From positions 456,615 through 520,614 of the forward strand of contig NZ_CP005085.1 in the NCBI RefSeq assembly GCF_001563265.1: DNA of 64,000 bases, written 5' to 3'. Source of the DNA: Sphingobium sp. TKS (GTDB lineage: Bacteria > Pseudomonadota > Alphaproteobacteria > Sphingomonadales > Sphingomonadaceae). Under the pieces are notes generated by a model. It searched no databases, was not told the origin of the DNA, and was given only the letters and a program-made list of their open reading frames with translations. The translations under genes were made by a program, and so were the position numbers. Of this stretch, positions 54,057 to 63,957 are shown piece by piece. The number at the start of each line of letters is the position of its first letter. The stretch's first letter is position 1.

Positions 54057-56132
54057 TCAGTCCGTGATCCTGGCGAGGATCTCGAGGGCGCGGCTCGGGG
54101 GAACGAACAGCCGCGTGCGGTGCTGGATGATCTCGGTGAAGCAGCCCGCCGCCTTGAGATGCGGCAGCGCCTCGGGCTTCCAGTCCAGCAATTCGAGGCG
54201 TTGATCGCCGGCGACCAAGGCGCGCTTCAGCCGCAGCGCTCCGATCGGCATGATCTCGCCCGAGGTGCGGACGTGCTCGACCCGCGCGCCGAGGTCGATC
54301 TCGACATGGGCCGCGATGCCGAATGCGCTGGCAATCCGCTCAACCAGCGGCGCCGGAATAAGACGCCCGAGAAGCGACTGGCCGTCATCGCTCGTCAGCC
54401 GCCAGACCTGGACATGATCGTCGGGCAGCTTGCCCCACACCGGAAGCAGCAGGCCAGTGACCAGATAGATGATCTGCGTGCGCGTCTGCGCCGCCATTGC
54501 GTCGCATTCGGCCTGCCAGGCTTCGTCGAAGCTCGCCCGGTCCACGTCGGTCCAATGGGTTTCGGCGAAGAGGTCCTGCCGGTGCCGTTCGGTGCGCGTC
54601 GGCCGCACCAGCTCATAGCGGCGCACGGTCCGCCCCTCTTCGTCCGTCAGCGAGAAGGTCGGCCGGCAAATGGCGGCCTTGCCGGAACGCGGGTTGATCA
54701 ACCCGCGCGCTTCCGGGTCGGCCAGAAGCCAATGCGCTCGCTCCAGGGTCAGCGGCCGATATCGCTCCTCGGTTTCGATACGCAGGATCTCGGTTTCGGC
54801 GCCGCTCACGGGATCGCGCCGGATCACCGTCCGGTCGAGGATCGAAATACGGTCGGCCGCGATCGTTTCGACGCCAAGATCGAGGGTGCCGGCCTCGCGT
54901 GCCTTTTCCACCCGTGCTTCGATCAAGCCGAGATATTCGTCGAAGATCGCGTTCTGCAGGTCGATGCGCAGCGCCAGGATGCGGTTCAACCACCGCTGGA
55001 TCGTGGGCAAGGTCTCGGTGAGCCCCCCGCCCTCCCCGGCCAGGTTCAAACCGGTGAGCGCCTGGAACTGATCGAAGTGGACCGATTGGAGTTTTGCCTG
55101 GAACAGCAGGCGAAACCACTGGTCGAGCGATTCCCGCGCGAAGTCGGACTCCAGATTGTCGCGGGGGTCGAAAAGTCCCTGCCCGCCGGTCTGGCGTTGG
55201 CCACGGGTCAGCGCGCCCAGGCTGTCGAGGCGCCGGGCGATGGTCGAGATGAACCGCCGTTCGCCACGGCAATCGGTGGAAACGGGCCGAAACAAGGGCG
55301 GGCAGGCTTGGTGGGTGCGGTGCGTGCGGCCCAGCCCCTGGATCGCCGCGTCCGCGCGCCAACCGGGCTCGAGGAGATAGTGAATGCGGCGGCTCTGATT
55401 GGGCGCGTCGAGGCTGGCGTGGTAACTCCGCCCCGTGCCGCCGGCGTCGGAGAAGATCAGGATGCGCTTTTCGCCGCGCATGAAGATGTCGGTCTCCGCG
55501 AGGTTCGTGCGCGCGCTGCGCCGTTCGATCCGCTGACGGCCGTCGGCATCGACGACGATCCGCCGGCTGCGGCCCGTCACCTCGGCCACAGCCTCCGTCC
55601 CGAAATGCCCGATTATGTGATCGAGCGCCGAGCCGACGACCGGCAGCGCACAGAGTTGCTCGAGGAGCTGGTCGCGCATGGCCATCGCTTCCCGGCACAG
55701 CACGGGCTGCCCGGCCTCGTCGATCATCGGTTCCGAGCGCACCGTGCCGCTATCGTCGGTATAGGTGCGCATCTGGCGCACGGGAAAGGCCGCGGTCAGA
55801 TAATCGACCAGGAATTCGCGCGGGGACAGCTCGATATCGAGCCAGGCGCGCTCCTCGGGGGACAGGTCGGCAAGGGCACGATCGAGCATCGCTTCCGAGG
55901 TCGACACGAGCTGGACGACGGCGCAGTCGCCGCGCGCGAGATCGGCGGCGATCGCCGGGATCAGCGAGGGCAGCTTCATCGACAGCAGGATCTGGCCGAA
56001 GAAGCGTTGCTTGGTCGATTCGAAGATCGACAATGCCGCGGCCTTCGCGCCGCTATTATAGGTGGCACCGCTGAAGCCGTCGGTGACGCGCGTGGCGGCG
56101 AGCGCGGCCTGCAGATTGTTGTGAATGATCGC
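54057..56132 (-). pseudogene. 3' fragment of a split strawberry-notch helicase gene
   Basis: Codes the C-terminal 691 residues of a strawberry-notch-type protein. It begins AIIHNNLQAALAATRVTDG and continues with SIFESTKQRFFGQILLSMKL, RILIFSDAGGTGRSYHASLD and AAIQGLGRTHRTHQACPP, the last being helicase motif VI-like. The first codons abut the left inverted repeat of the RIT element. The other part is at 59965-62088. A downstream start (TTG at 56033) could give a truncated product. Confidence 0.85.
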
Positions 56133-56171
56133 TTATCGCGAGGAAGCGGTAATGCGGAGGAGCGCGGCGTA
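56133..56171 (+). repeat. RIT left inverted repeat
   Basis: 39 bp starting TTATCGCGAGGAAGCG and ending GCGCGGCGTA, identical to the reverse complement of 59894-59932. Confidence 0.95.
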
Positions 56172-56262
56172 ACCGGCGAATTCCCATGATAGTGTGCGCA
56201 GTTGCTGCGCATTATATTGGTTGCGAACCTCGGCGGTCCCTGGACCAGCTGAGGAGGCAATC

Positions 56263-57495
56263 ATGTTGAAGTTGCATGACGAGTTGATCACCGAACTCTC
56301 GAATTCGCTCACCACACAGAATTACAATCCCGTGGTCGTGGCGAACCACCGTCTCTACGCCCGCGCGTTTCTCGATTATCTGGCCGAGTGCGATATACAG
56401 GTCGAGACTGTGACGCCGCAGCAGGTCGATCAGTATTTTGGCTATGCGGTTCAGGATTTTGAGATCCAGTACGGTCGGCCTCCCAGTGCGCGTTGGCACA
56501 TGTTGCCCCGCACCGCGATCGCCAAGCTCCTCCGGCTTGCTCAAGGCAATTGGCCCCCGGACGCAGAAATGATCGGTCCCGATGACGAGCATCGACATGA
56601 AATTTGCCGCGAATACGAGGCATGGCTGCGCGAGGAGCGCGGTTTGGCAAGCGCGTCCATTGCGGCGCTGATGTGGGAGGCGCGAAACTTCCTGCGATGG
56701 CAGTTCGACCGGGCCGGTGCCGCCAGCCTCGAAACGTTGAGCATCGTGGACATCGATCTCTACATGGACATGCGCGCGCCTGGTTTACGGCGCAAATCAT
56801 TGGCCGATGTCGCTGAGCGTCTCCGTTCGGTGGTTCGCCATCTGCATCGGACGGGTCGCATCCCGACCGATCTGACGCCACACATCATCGGCCCCATGCT
56901 CTATGCCTACGAAGATGTGCCGTCGACGCTGGAAAGGAGCCAAATCGCCGCGGTTCTGGCGACAACGCAGGAGGACAGATCGCCACGCGGACTACGCGAT
57001 TATGCGATACTTCAGCTGCTTGCCACGTATGGGCTGCGCGAAGGTGAGATATGCCGCCTTCGGCTCGATGACGTGGACTGGCGCGCAGAATCCCTCCGGA
57101 TCTGCCACACCAAGACCAACGCGTACTCGTACATGCCGCTAATGGTGACTGTTGGTGAAGCGCTGCTGGATTATCTGCGCCTTGGGCGGCCCCAGGTTGA
57201 AGTGCGGGAAATCTTCGTCCGATCCTGCGCACCCTATATCGCAATGACGAACCTGTACGGCATGATCCGCGGTCGGTTGGCCGCCGCAGGCGTAGTGCCA
57301 GCAGGAAAGCGGGGGCCGCATGTCTTCCGCCACGCACGTGCGGTCGAAATGCTGCGGGCATCGGTCCCGCAAAAGATCATCGGCGACGTGCTCGGGCATC
57401 GATCCACCGAATCCACCAATACTTATCTCAAACTGGCAACAGATGATCTCCGAGCCGTGGCACTCGAGGTGCCTGGAATGGAGGTGCTGTCATGA
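56263..57495 (+). CDS. ritA: RIT tyrosine recombinase A
   Basis: A 410-residue recombinase. The catalytic residues are in LLATYGLREGEICRL, HVFRHARAVEML and LGHRSTESTNTYLK. The N-terminal core-binding domain includes YNPVVVANHRLYARAFLDYL. GAGGAGG precedes ATG 56263. The stop overlaps ritB by ATGA. Confidence 0.9.
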   Translation: MLKLHDELITELSNSLTTQNYNPVVVANHRLYARAFLDYLAECDIQVETVTPQQVDQYFGYAVQDFEIQYGRPPSARWHMLPRTAIAKLLRLAQGNWPPDAEMIGPDDEHRHEICREYEAWLREERGLASASIAALMWEARNFLRWQFDRAGAASLETLSIVDIDLYMDMRAPGLRRKSLADVAERLRSVVRHLHRTGRIPTDLTPHIIGPMLYAYEDVPSTLERSQIAAVLATTQEDRSPRGLRDYAILQLLATYGLREGEICRLRLDDVDWRAESLRICHTKTNAYSYMPLMVTVGEALLDYLRLGRPQVEVREIFVRSCAPYIAMTNLYGMIRGRLAAAGVVPAGKRGPHVFRHARAVEMLRASVPQKIIGDVLGHRSTESTNTYLKLATDDLRAVALEVPGMEVLS

Positions 57496-58847
57496 GCGCC
57501 TGGCACGATCCCGATCGCACCGTCGTCGACGCCTTCCTGGTAAAATCGCAGTTCCGGCCGGGAAGCGTACCGACATATCGCTGGTTCCTTTGCACCTTCG
57601 AAGATGTTGCCCGCCGGCATCCGGCGGTGGACCGGCAGATGCTCGACGCCTGGCTGAAGGAGATGCAAAAACGTTGGCGATTGTCGACGCTGCTCAATCA
57701 GGTCTGCATTGTCGACCGCTTCCTCGACCACCTCGTCGAAATCGGGCTGATCGCCGACAACCCTGTTGCTGCACTTCGCCGTCGGTACAACGTCAAGCAA
57801 AGCAAGCCGATCTGGCGGGCCTTGGCTTCCCCGAATCCCGACGAATCCTTGGCCGCGTTACGACGGCCTGCGCCCTTCGGCAGCGTGCTGGGTGACTTCA
57901 TGCAAGACCATGTCATGCTGATGCGCAGCCGGGGATATCAATATGAAGCGCAGGCTCACTGGCTGCTGCGGTTCGATCGGTTCCTTCAGGCCCGTCCCGA
58001 CCTCGCGGAGCAACCACTTGAGGCAATGATTGCGAGCTGGGCGGCTGCCAAGCCGACCCGCAACCACGCGGCTGAATGCCAGAAGCTGGCGCGCATCCTG
58101 ACCAAGGCGCGGTTCCGCCTCGATCCGACTATCCCGCCAAAGCGCTTCAATCCCCGGCCAGAGCGGGAAGTAGCGCGGGAGCATCGGCAACCGCATATCT
58201 TCAGCCCGGCTGACGTTCGGCGTATGCTCGATACCGCACGGACTTATCCGTCGCCGGACGCTCCGCTGCGGCCGTTGACCCTCTACACCATGATCATGCT
58301 GGCCTATTGTGCCGGGCTACGGCGAAGCGAGCTGGCATGGCTCGATCTTGGTGACGTGGACCTGCAATCAAGCACGATCACGATCCGGGAAACGAAGTTC
58401 TACAAGACCAGGATCTTGCCTCTATCCGACAGTGTCGCGGTCGAACTGCGCGCGTACATCGATGCGAGGCGGCGCGCTGGCGGCCCACAGAACCCGAAAT
58501 CAGGGCTGTTCTGGCATGCCCACTTAAATGACCGCTACAGGCCCGAGGCGGTTACGACAATGATTACCAACGTCATGCGCCGTGCTGGGCTCAAGCCCGC
58601 TTCGGGCCGGACCGGGCCGCGGGTCCATGACCTTCGTCACTCGATGGTGGTGAACCGCATCCTCCAGTGGTACCGGTCCGGCATTAACCCTCAGGAAAAA
58701 CTGCACTTCCTCTCGACCTACATGGGGCACCGGGATCTCCACTCCACGCTGGTCTACATCACCGTCACGCAGGATCTGTTGCAGGAAGCCAGTGAACGGT
58801 TCCGCGCGCTCGGCGCCCCGTGCCTTGTCACGGAGGCGCGGCCATGA
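57492..58847 (+). CDS. ritB: RIT tyrosine recombinase B
   Basis: A 451-residue recombinase with AYCAGLRRSELAWLDL, VHDLRHSMVVNRIL and YMGHRDLHSTLVYI for Arg I, His/Arg II and Tyr. It overlaps ritA and ritC by ATGA, so all three are probably made in fixed proportion. Confidence 0.9.
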   Translation: MSAWHDPDRTVVDAFLVKSQFRPGSVPTYRWFLCTFEDVARRHPAVDRQMLDAWLKEMQKRWRLSTLLNQVCIVDRFLDHLVEIGLIADNPVAALRRRYNVKQSKPIWRALASPNPDESLAALRRPAPFGSVLGDFMQDHVMLMRSRGYQYEAQAHWLLRFDRFLQARPDLAEQPLEAMIASWAAAKPTRNHAAECQKLARILTKARFRLDPTIPPKRFNPRPEREVAREHRQPHIFSPADVRRMLDTARTYPSPDAPLRPLTLYTMIMLAYCAGLRRSELAWLDLGDVDLQSSTITIRETKFYKTRILPLSDSVAVELRAYIDARRRAGGPQNPKSGLFWHAHLNDRYRPEAVTTMITNVMRRAGLKPASGRTGPRVHDLRHSMVVNRILQWYRSGINPQEKLHFLSTYMGHRDLHSTLVYITVTQDLLQEASERFRALGAPCLVTEARP

Positions 58848-59848
58848 GGAAAGGCAATCCATTGCCCGCGTTGTTGCGGGCGTTCTTCCAGGAGTGGCTG
58901 GCCGAGCAGCGCAGCGCGTCAATCCACACGATCCGCTCTTATCGCGACACCTGGCGGCTGCTGCTTCGGTTCGTCGCGGAGCGAAAAGGCTGCGGGGTCG
59001 CGCGGCTGACGCTCACCGACGTCTCGGCCGGCGAGGTGCGCGCGTTCCTTCATCATACCGAGCATGGCCGCAAGACCACGATCGGCACGCGGAACTGCCG
59101 ACTGGCCGCCATCCGCAGCTTCTTCAGCTTCGTGGCGGACAAGAATCCGGAATACATCGCGCAGTGCTCAGAGGTCCTGGCTGTTCCGTTGAAGCGGGAG
59201 CCCACCTCCGCGCCGTGCTACCTCGAGCCCGAGGAGGTCGAGGCCATCCTCGCCCAGCCCAACCGATCGACACTCGAAGGGCTGCGCGACCATGTACTGC
59301 TCTCGTTCCTCTATAACAGTGGCGCGCGAATCCAAGAGGCGCTTGACCTCTGTCCCGAAGCAATCCGGTTCGATGCACCGAACTTCGTGCGTCTTTACGG
59401 CAAGGGGCGCAAGGAACGCATCTGCCCGCTCTGGCCAGAAACCGTGGCATTGCTCAGGAAGCTACTGGAGCGACAGCCCCGTGCGCCCGATGAGCGGATC
59501 TTCGTCAATCGATACGGTGAACCGCTAGGGGCGTCAGGGGTGCGGTTCAAGCTCAACGCCTACGTGGAACAAGCCGCGAAATCGACGCTGACCCTCCAGT
59601 CAAAACACGTTACGCCTCACAGCTTCCGGCACGCGACCGCCGTCCACCTCGTTGCCGCCGGGGTCGATATCACCGTCATCCGCAGTTGGCTCGGGCACGT
59701 CAGTCTCGATACGACCAATCACTATGCTCAGGCCAATCTGGAGACCAAACGAAAGGCGCTGGAACAGGTTGGCGCCCCGGCGGCGAGCAACGTGCCACCT
59801 TCGTGGAAGCGAGATGCCAATCTGATGGGATGGCTCGACACCCTATAG
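58844..59848 (+). CDS. ritC: RIT tyrosine recombinase C
   Basis: A 334-residue recombinase, XerD-like in size. Motifs: FLYNSGARIQEALDL, TPHSFRHATAVHLV and WLGHVSLDTTNHYA. ATG 58844 overlaps the ritB stop. The gene ends 45 bp before the right inverted repeat. Confidence 0.9.
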   Translation: MRKGNPLPALLRAFFQEWLAEQRSASIHTIRSYRDTWRLLLRFVAERKGCGVARLTLTDVSAGEVRAFLHHTEHGRKTTIGTRNCRLAAIRSFFSFVADKNPEYIAQCSEVLAVPLKREPTSAPCYLEPEEVEAILAQPNRSTLEGLRDHVLLSFLYNSGARIQEALDLCPEAIRFDAPNFVRLYGKGRKERICPLWPETVALLRKLLERQPRAPDERIFVNRYGEPLGASGVRFKLNAYVEQAAKSTLTLQSKHVTPHSFRHATAVHLVAAGVDITVIRSWLGHVSLDTTNHYAQANLETKRKALEQVGAPAASNVPPSWKRDANLMGWLDTL

Positions 59849-59893
59849 AATAATGTGAAGGACGTGGCGAAATGTTCCGCAGCTTTGCAGGAC

Positions 59894-59932
59894 TACGCCG
59901 CGCTCCTCCGCATTACCGCTTCCTCGCGATAA
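59894..59932 (-). repeat. RIT right inverted repeat
   Basis: 39 bp, exact reverse complement of 56133-56171. A 14-bp dyad ATAACA-GG-TGTTAT (59929-59942) straddles its outer edge and has no equivalent at the left end. Confidence 0.95.
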
Positions 59933-59964
59933 CAGGTGTTATGCGCAGCTCGCCATAAGATGCC

Positions 59965-62088
59965 CCAGGCATCGGCATAGGCATTGTAGACGGCGATCTG
60001 TTCTTCGCTGAGCCGATGCTCGAGGATGTCATATTCGACGCCGGCGAAGCTGAGCGCCCGCGCGGCATAGAGGCCCTGCGCTTTGAGGTCGCGGGCGATC
60101 AACTCCATCGCCGCGATGCCGCCTCGGCGCAGGGATTCCACGAAGGCCCGCCGGTCGGCGAAGGCCGTCTGCGGTCCCCACAATCCGAGGCGTGTCGCAT
60201 AGGCAAGATTGTTGACATCCGAGGCGCCCGTCGCCGAGGCGTAGAGAATCCGGGCGCGCGGAGCGAGATTTTGCAGGCGGACGCCGGCAATGCCCTGCTC
60301 GGACCCTTTCGTGGCGCCGAACCGGCCCTCGCCGCCGGCCACCCCGGCCATTTCATGCGCCTCGTCGAAAACGATGACGCCGCTGAAATCCTCACCCATC
60401 CATTCGATCAGCTGGCGCAGCCGCGTGCCCCTGTCGCCGCGGTTGGAGCGCAGGGTGGCATAGGTCAGGAAGAGGATCCCATCGCCCAGCGCGATCGGGG
60501 TGCCGAGCTTCCACTGGTTGAGATGCTGGATGTCGAGCGGCAAGCCGCCAAGCGCCGACCAGTCCCGGCGAGCGTCTTCGACCAGCGTCTCGCTCTTGGA
60601 TATCCAGAGGTGGCGGCGGTTGCCACGCAACCACTGGTCGAGGATGACGCCTGCCACCTGCCGCCCCTTGCCGGCGCCCGTGCCATCGCCAAGGAAAAAG
60701 CCGGTCCGATAGGCGTTACCGGCCTCTGCCGGCGACAGCGAAAGACCCTCCTCGCTGGATATGAACCGCCCGGGAAGATCGCGCTCGAACGCCGCGCCAG
60801 CGTAGATCAGCGTTTCGAGCTGCGCGTCCGAGAGCAGGCCGTCGTCCAGGATCCTGGCCGGCAGCACGGGTTCATAAGCGACCGGGGGTGCGGCAATCGA
60901 TCCCATTGCCTGCGATTCGACCAGCGCGCTTGGGTGCTCACGAGCATCGGCAATCAGCAGACGGCTCGGCCGATAGGGCAGGTAAATCCCTTGCGGTTCG
61001 CCCGCGGGTGCGGGCGCGTCGAGACGGTGATAGGCGACCGCGCGGGTCGTGGGCAGGGTCACCGCCGCACGCGAGCAGACGGGGCGGGTCCGCCGCGTGA
61101 GGCCCCGGAACAATCCGCTGGGGCGGGAGATCGGCTGCGGCTGCGGCGCGCATGGGGTCGCCATCGCATCGATGGCCGCAAGCGCAGCGCCGAGCGTCGT
61201 GCAGGTCTGGCGCGGGACCGAGCCCCCTGCCCCGTCCTTTTCGAGGAGTATGAGCTGGACTGCCTGGCCGGTGCCGTGCTTGGCATAGGCATCGGGCGGC
61301 AGGTCGAGATGCAGCCGGGCATGCGCGCCCGCAGTGGCGTGCAGCCAATCCGCGTCCTCCGTCTCGATGCGGTCGGGGAGAATAACGGCGCAGCGCCCGC
61401 CTGGAGCAAGCCGCAACAGCGCGGAGCGCAAATGGCGAAGCGCGGCATGGCGATCGCGCGCGCGCCCCTGGCTTCGCGAGAAGGGCGGATTGAGGAGCAC
61501 GACGCTCGGCACCAGTTGCGGATCGAGCATATCGTCGATCAGTTCGCCATCATGCGTGCTCAGCCTGCCTTCGGGAAAGGCGTGACGCAGCAAACGCGTG
61601 CGCCAGGCATCGATATCATTGAGAAGGAGGCGCGCGCCGGCGAGATGGGCGTGTACGGCCAGGAGGCCGGTCCCGGCCGAGGGCTCGAGCACGATATCGT
61701 GTGCCGTGATCGCGGCTGCCTTGGCGGCAAGGAAGCCGATCGGCGCCGGTGTCGAGAATTGCTGGAACGCGATCTGCGTTTCGCTACGCACGCTTTGCGT
61801 GGGAAGCGCCGCCGTCATAGCGATCAGCTGGGCGAGCCGCGCATTCGCATCTGCCGGGAGCGTCGCGTTCTTCAGATGGAGGACCTGCGCGAGTTCGAGC
61901 ACATCGTAGGCGTCGCGCAATGACCACAGGCCATCGGCGCTCGAGCCACCGAAAGCGGAGGTCATTTCGGCAAGGAGGTCGTTACGTGCAACCGGACATC
62001 CTTCGGACAGCCGGTCGGCTATGCCTTGAGCAGCGGTACGGGCGGGATCATCGAGCGGCAGCGTGAGCGCGAGGGGGTGTGTGGCCAT
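59965..62088 (-). pseudogene. 5' fragment of the split strawberry-notch helicase gene
   Basis: Codes 708 residues of a strawberry-notch-type protein ending in YADAW; the frame then runs through the element end to a stop at 59893. An N-terminal methyltransferase-like domain has VLEPSAGTGLLAVHA and VVLLNPPFSRSQGR. The helicase domain has Walker A GDGTGAGKGRQVAG and the DEAH motif VIVFDEAHEMAG. These large plasmid proteins are thought to act on incoming DNA or host defence, but the role is not settled. The 3' part is at 54057-56132; the whole would be 1,399 residues. Confidence 0.87.
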
Positions 62089-62154
62089 GGGGCATCTCCA
62101 GGTCTGACACCTGGCATCAGCGCCAGGTCATCAGCCGGAAGGCTCCCTCCCCTT

Positions 62155-63021
62155 TCAGGCCGCCTCGGCGGCCCGGCGGACACGCCAAGCATCATTCCAG
62201 TCCGCGTGCCGTTCCGGCAGCCGGAGCACCAGTTCGCGTCCATTGGCTGTGAGATGGGGGCGGGCTTTTTTGAGCATGGCGGCAGCGGCGGCACCGCGAT
62301 CGCCATAGACGATGATACGCTTGACCCGTTCGGGGATGGCGACAAGCCCAAGGCGTTCGACCCCGCCCAGCGCCCAGGTGGGCGTTCCGAACCAGGCCAT
62401 TGCTGAAAGGGCGTCCTCGATGCCTTCGGCAAGGCCAAGCTCCTCGCCGGCCGGCGCCAGACGAATGGCCGCGTCGCCGAGAAGGCCAAGGGCAATCTTC
62501 GGCTTTGGCATGGGTTTGTGCAGGATGTCGGCGAGATCGAGGCAGGTCCGCTGGACGGCGACAACCCCCAGATCATTCTCGACCGCGGCGATCATCGCCG
62601 GAAAGAACCGGCGGCGCTCACCGGCCCCGACGATGGTGCGCGGGTTGTAGCGCAGGCAACGCGGATAGGGAGGCGGCAGACCGCGCGCCGCCAGATAATC
62701 GGCCGCTGGAGATCCGGCGATGGGCTGGCTCGCCTTCCATAGGCGAAGTGCAAGAGCGCGATGGTCCGCGGCCGCCTTCGGGCGCGGCATTGTGAGCGGC
62801 TCCGCATCGTGAAGTTTGCGCCGGCGCAAAGCAGCCAGAACATCGCGCGTGTCGCAGCCGGCAAAGCAGTGGAACAGGATCGCCCGCTCGCCCAGGCGTA
62901 CCGACAGGCTGGGACCATGATCGTTATGTGCCGGGCACCGGCATTCGCCGCGCGTACCGCGCCAGATCCCACCCAGGGCTTCGACAATGGCTTTGGCGCG
63001 ATGGGGAGCAGCTATGGGCAT
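62155..63021 (-). CDS. Primase-like zinc-finger/TOPRIM protein
   Basis: A 288-residue protein. The N-terminal zinc finger (ECRCPAHNDHGPSLSV, ILFHCFAGCDTRDV) is the DnaG/CHC2 type. The C-terminal TOPRIM-like domain has LGLAEGIEDALSAMAWFG and VKRIIVYGDRG. It probably primes plasmid or transferred-strand replication. Confidence 0.82.
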   Translation of the reverse strand: MPIAAPHRAKAIVEALGGIWRGTRGECRCPAHNDHGPSLSVRLGERAILFHCFAGCDTRDVLAALRRRKLHDAEPLTMPRPKAAADHRALALRLWKASQPIAGSPAADYLAARGLPPPYPRCLRYNPRTIVGAGERRRFFPAMIAAVENDLGVVAVQRTCLDLADILHKPMPKPKIALGLLGDAAIRLAPAGEELGLAEGIEDALSAMAWFGTPTWALGGVERLGLVAIPERVKRIIVYGDRGAAAAAMLKKARPHLTANGRELVLRLPERHADWNDAWRVRRAAEAA

Positions 63022-63082
63022 CGACTAATCCTCGGAAGTGGTGGAGCGCCGCTGCTGATTGCGCCCTCCCCTCCCCGATATT

Positions 63083-63409
63083 TCACCCCGGCATGCCTTT
63101 GGGTGCCAGGATCCCGAATTCCTCGACGATGCGATCGGTTGTGTAGTGCGTCGCGCCGTCGCGTTCATAGGAGTTGTCCTTGAGCCGTCCGGCTATGCGC
63201 ACGAGATCCCCGACTTGAGCCCGGTCGGCGATATGTTTTCGCTGGCCTTCGCTGAAGACGCTCACGCGGTTCCAGTGGCTGTCTTCCTGCCATTCGTTAT
63301 CGTCACCCTTGCGGCGATAATTCGCGCAGACCGACAGCAGGGTGAATTTCGGCCGCGCGTCGATTTCCCCGATCCGGCCGATGATCTCGAACTTGGCGAA
63401 GTTGATCAT
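63083..63409 (-). CDS. Second single-stranded DNA-binding (OB-fold) protein
   Basis: A 108-residue SSB-like protein: FAKFEIIGRIGEIDARPKFT, LSVCANYRRKGDDNEWQEDS, HWNRVSVFSEGQRKHIAD and VGDLVRIAGRLKDNSYERDG. It lacks the acidic SSB tail, so it may not recruit the usual SSB partners. It is the leading gene of a minus-strand run with the primase-like gene. Confidence 0.82.
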   Translation of the reverse strand: MINFAKFEIIGRIGEIDARPKFTLLSVCANYRRKGDDNEWQEDSHWNRVSVFSEGQRKHIADRAQVGDLVRIAGRLKDNSYERDGATHYTTDRIVEEFGILAPKGMPG

Positions 63410-63640
63410 GCACCCTCCATGCGCAAGGTCATTTGGCCGGCAGCCTATCGTAGGCGGCTAACTTCGCGTATCCCTCCAGGCGGGGGGATTGAACGATTGC
63501 ATCAGGCGCGACGCCGATCTCTTTCTCAAAATAAAAAGAATCAAAACGCCGCTGCTCGCAGCGGAAGCTTTTCCGATTCAAAAGGATTCAGATTCAGGAG
63601 GCCGAAAGCACAGCATTTCTGCGGGTTTGAGCAAGCTTAT
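63410..63640. other. AT-rich stretch next to iteron-like repeats
   Basis: Bases 63520-63600 are far more AT-rich than the rest of the window (AAAATAAAAAGAATCAAAAC) and hold short direct repeats (GATTCAAAAG, GATTCAG, GATTCAGG). This layout beside iterons fits an unwinding element of a plasmid origin. No credible gene is seen. Confidence 0.45.
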
Positions 63641-63957
63641 CCTGACCGGACGGGGGATTTTGCCTGCCCTTCCGGGGGCGCTTCCCTGACCGATCGGGGG
63701 ATGCAACCTGACCTGCTGGGGCCTTCCTGACCGTATGGGGGACAGCTTCCTGCTGGAGTGATTCGCTCGCCATAGCGTTCGTCAGGGACTTTCTTCGGCG
63801 TCCGCGCTGCCGTTTGCGCGGGTCCGGGCGCTTGGAAACGCGACTCGCCGCACTTCCTCATGGTTTGCTGCTTCGGAGCGAAGTTCCATCCTGACCTCTT
63901 GGGGGCCGAATCCGGTGTCTATCCTGCCCTGACTTGACGCGTAAGGACAGGTCAGGC
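63641..63957 (+). repeat. Iteron-like direct repeats, candidate oriV
   Basis: Units beginning CCTGACC or CCTGCCC and usually followed by a G5 tract start at 63641, 63663, 63685 and 63707 (exactly 22 bp apart), then 63726 and 63749. Further units lie at 63890 and 63923, and an inverted half-unit (ACAGGTCAGG) at 63948-63957. A 22-bp period equals two helical turns and is the usual iteron length. The replication initiator gene would be expected just past the window end. Confidence 0.65.

Larger units (their letters stand above)
56133..59964 (+). mobile_element. Recombinase-in-trio (RIT) element inserted in the strawberry-notch gene
   Basis: A 3.8-kb element with three overlapping, co-directional tyrosine recombinase genes (ritA-ritB-ritC), flanked by perfect 39-bp inverted repeats at 56133-56171 and 59894-59932. 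The right end appears to extend 32 bp past its repeat to 59964, because only then do the host fragments join in frame. This gene order with inverted repeats is the definition of RIT elements. Confidence 0.88.

Noticed and set aside
63489..63861. Open frames on both strands across the repeat region
   Set aside because: Their sequences are translations of the 22-bp repeats and AT-rich stretch, have no good ribosome sites and match nothing recognisable.
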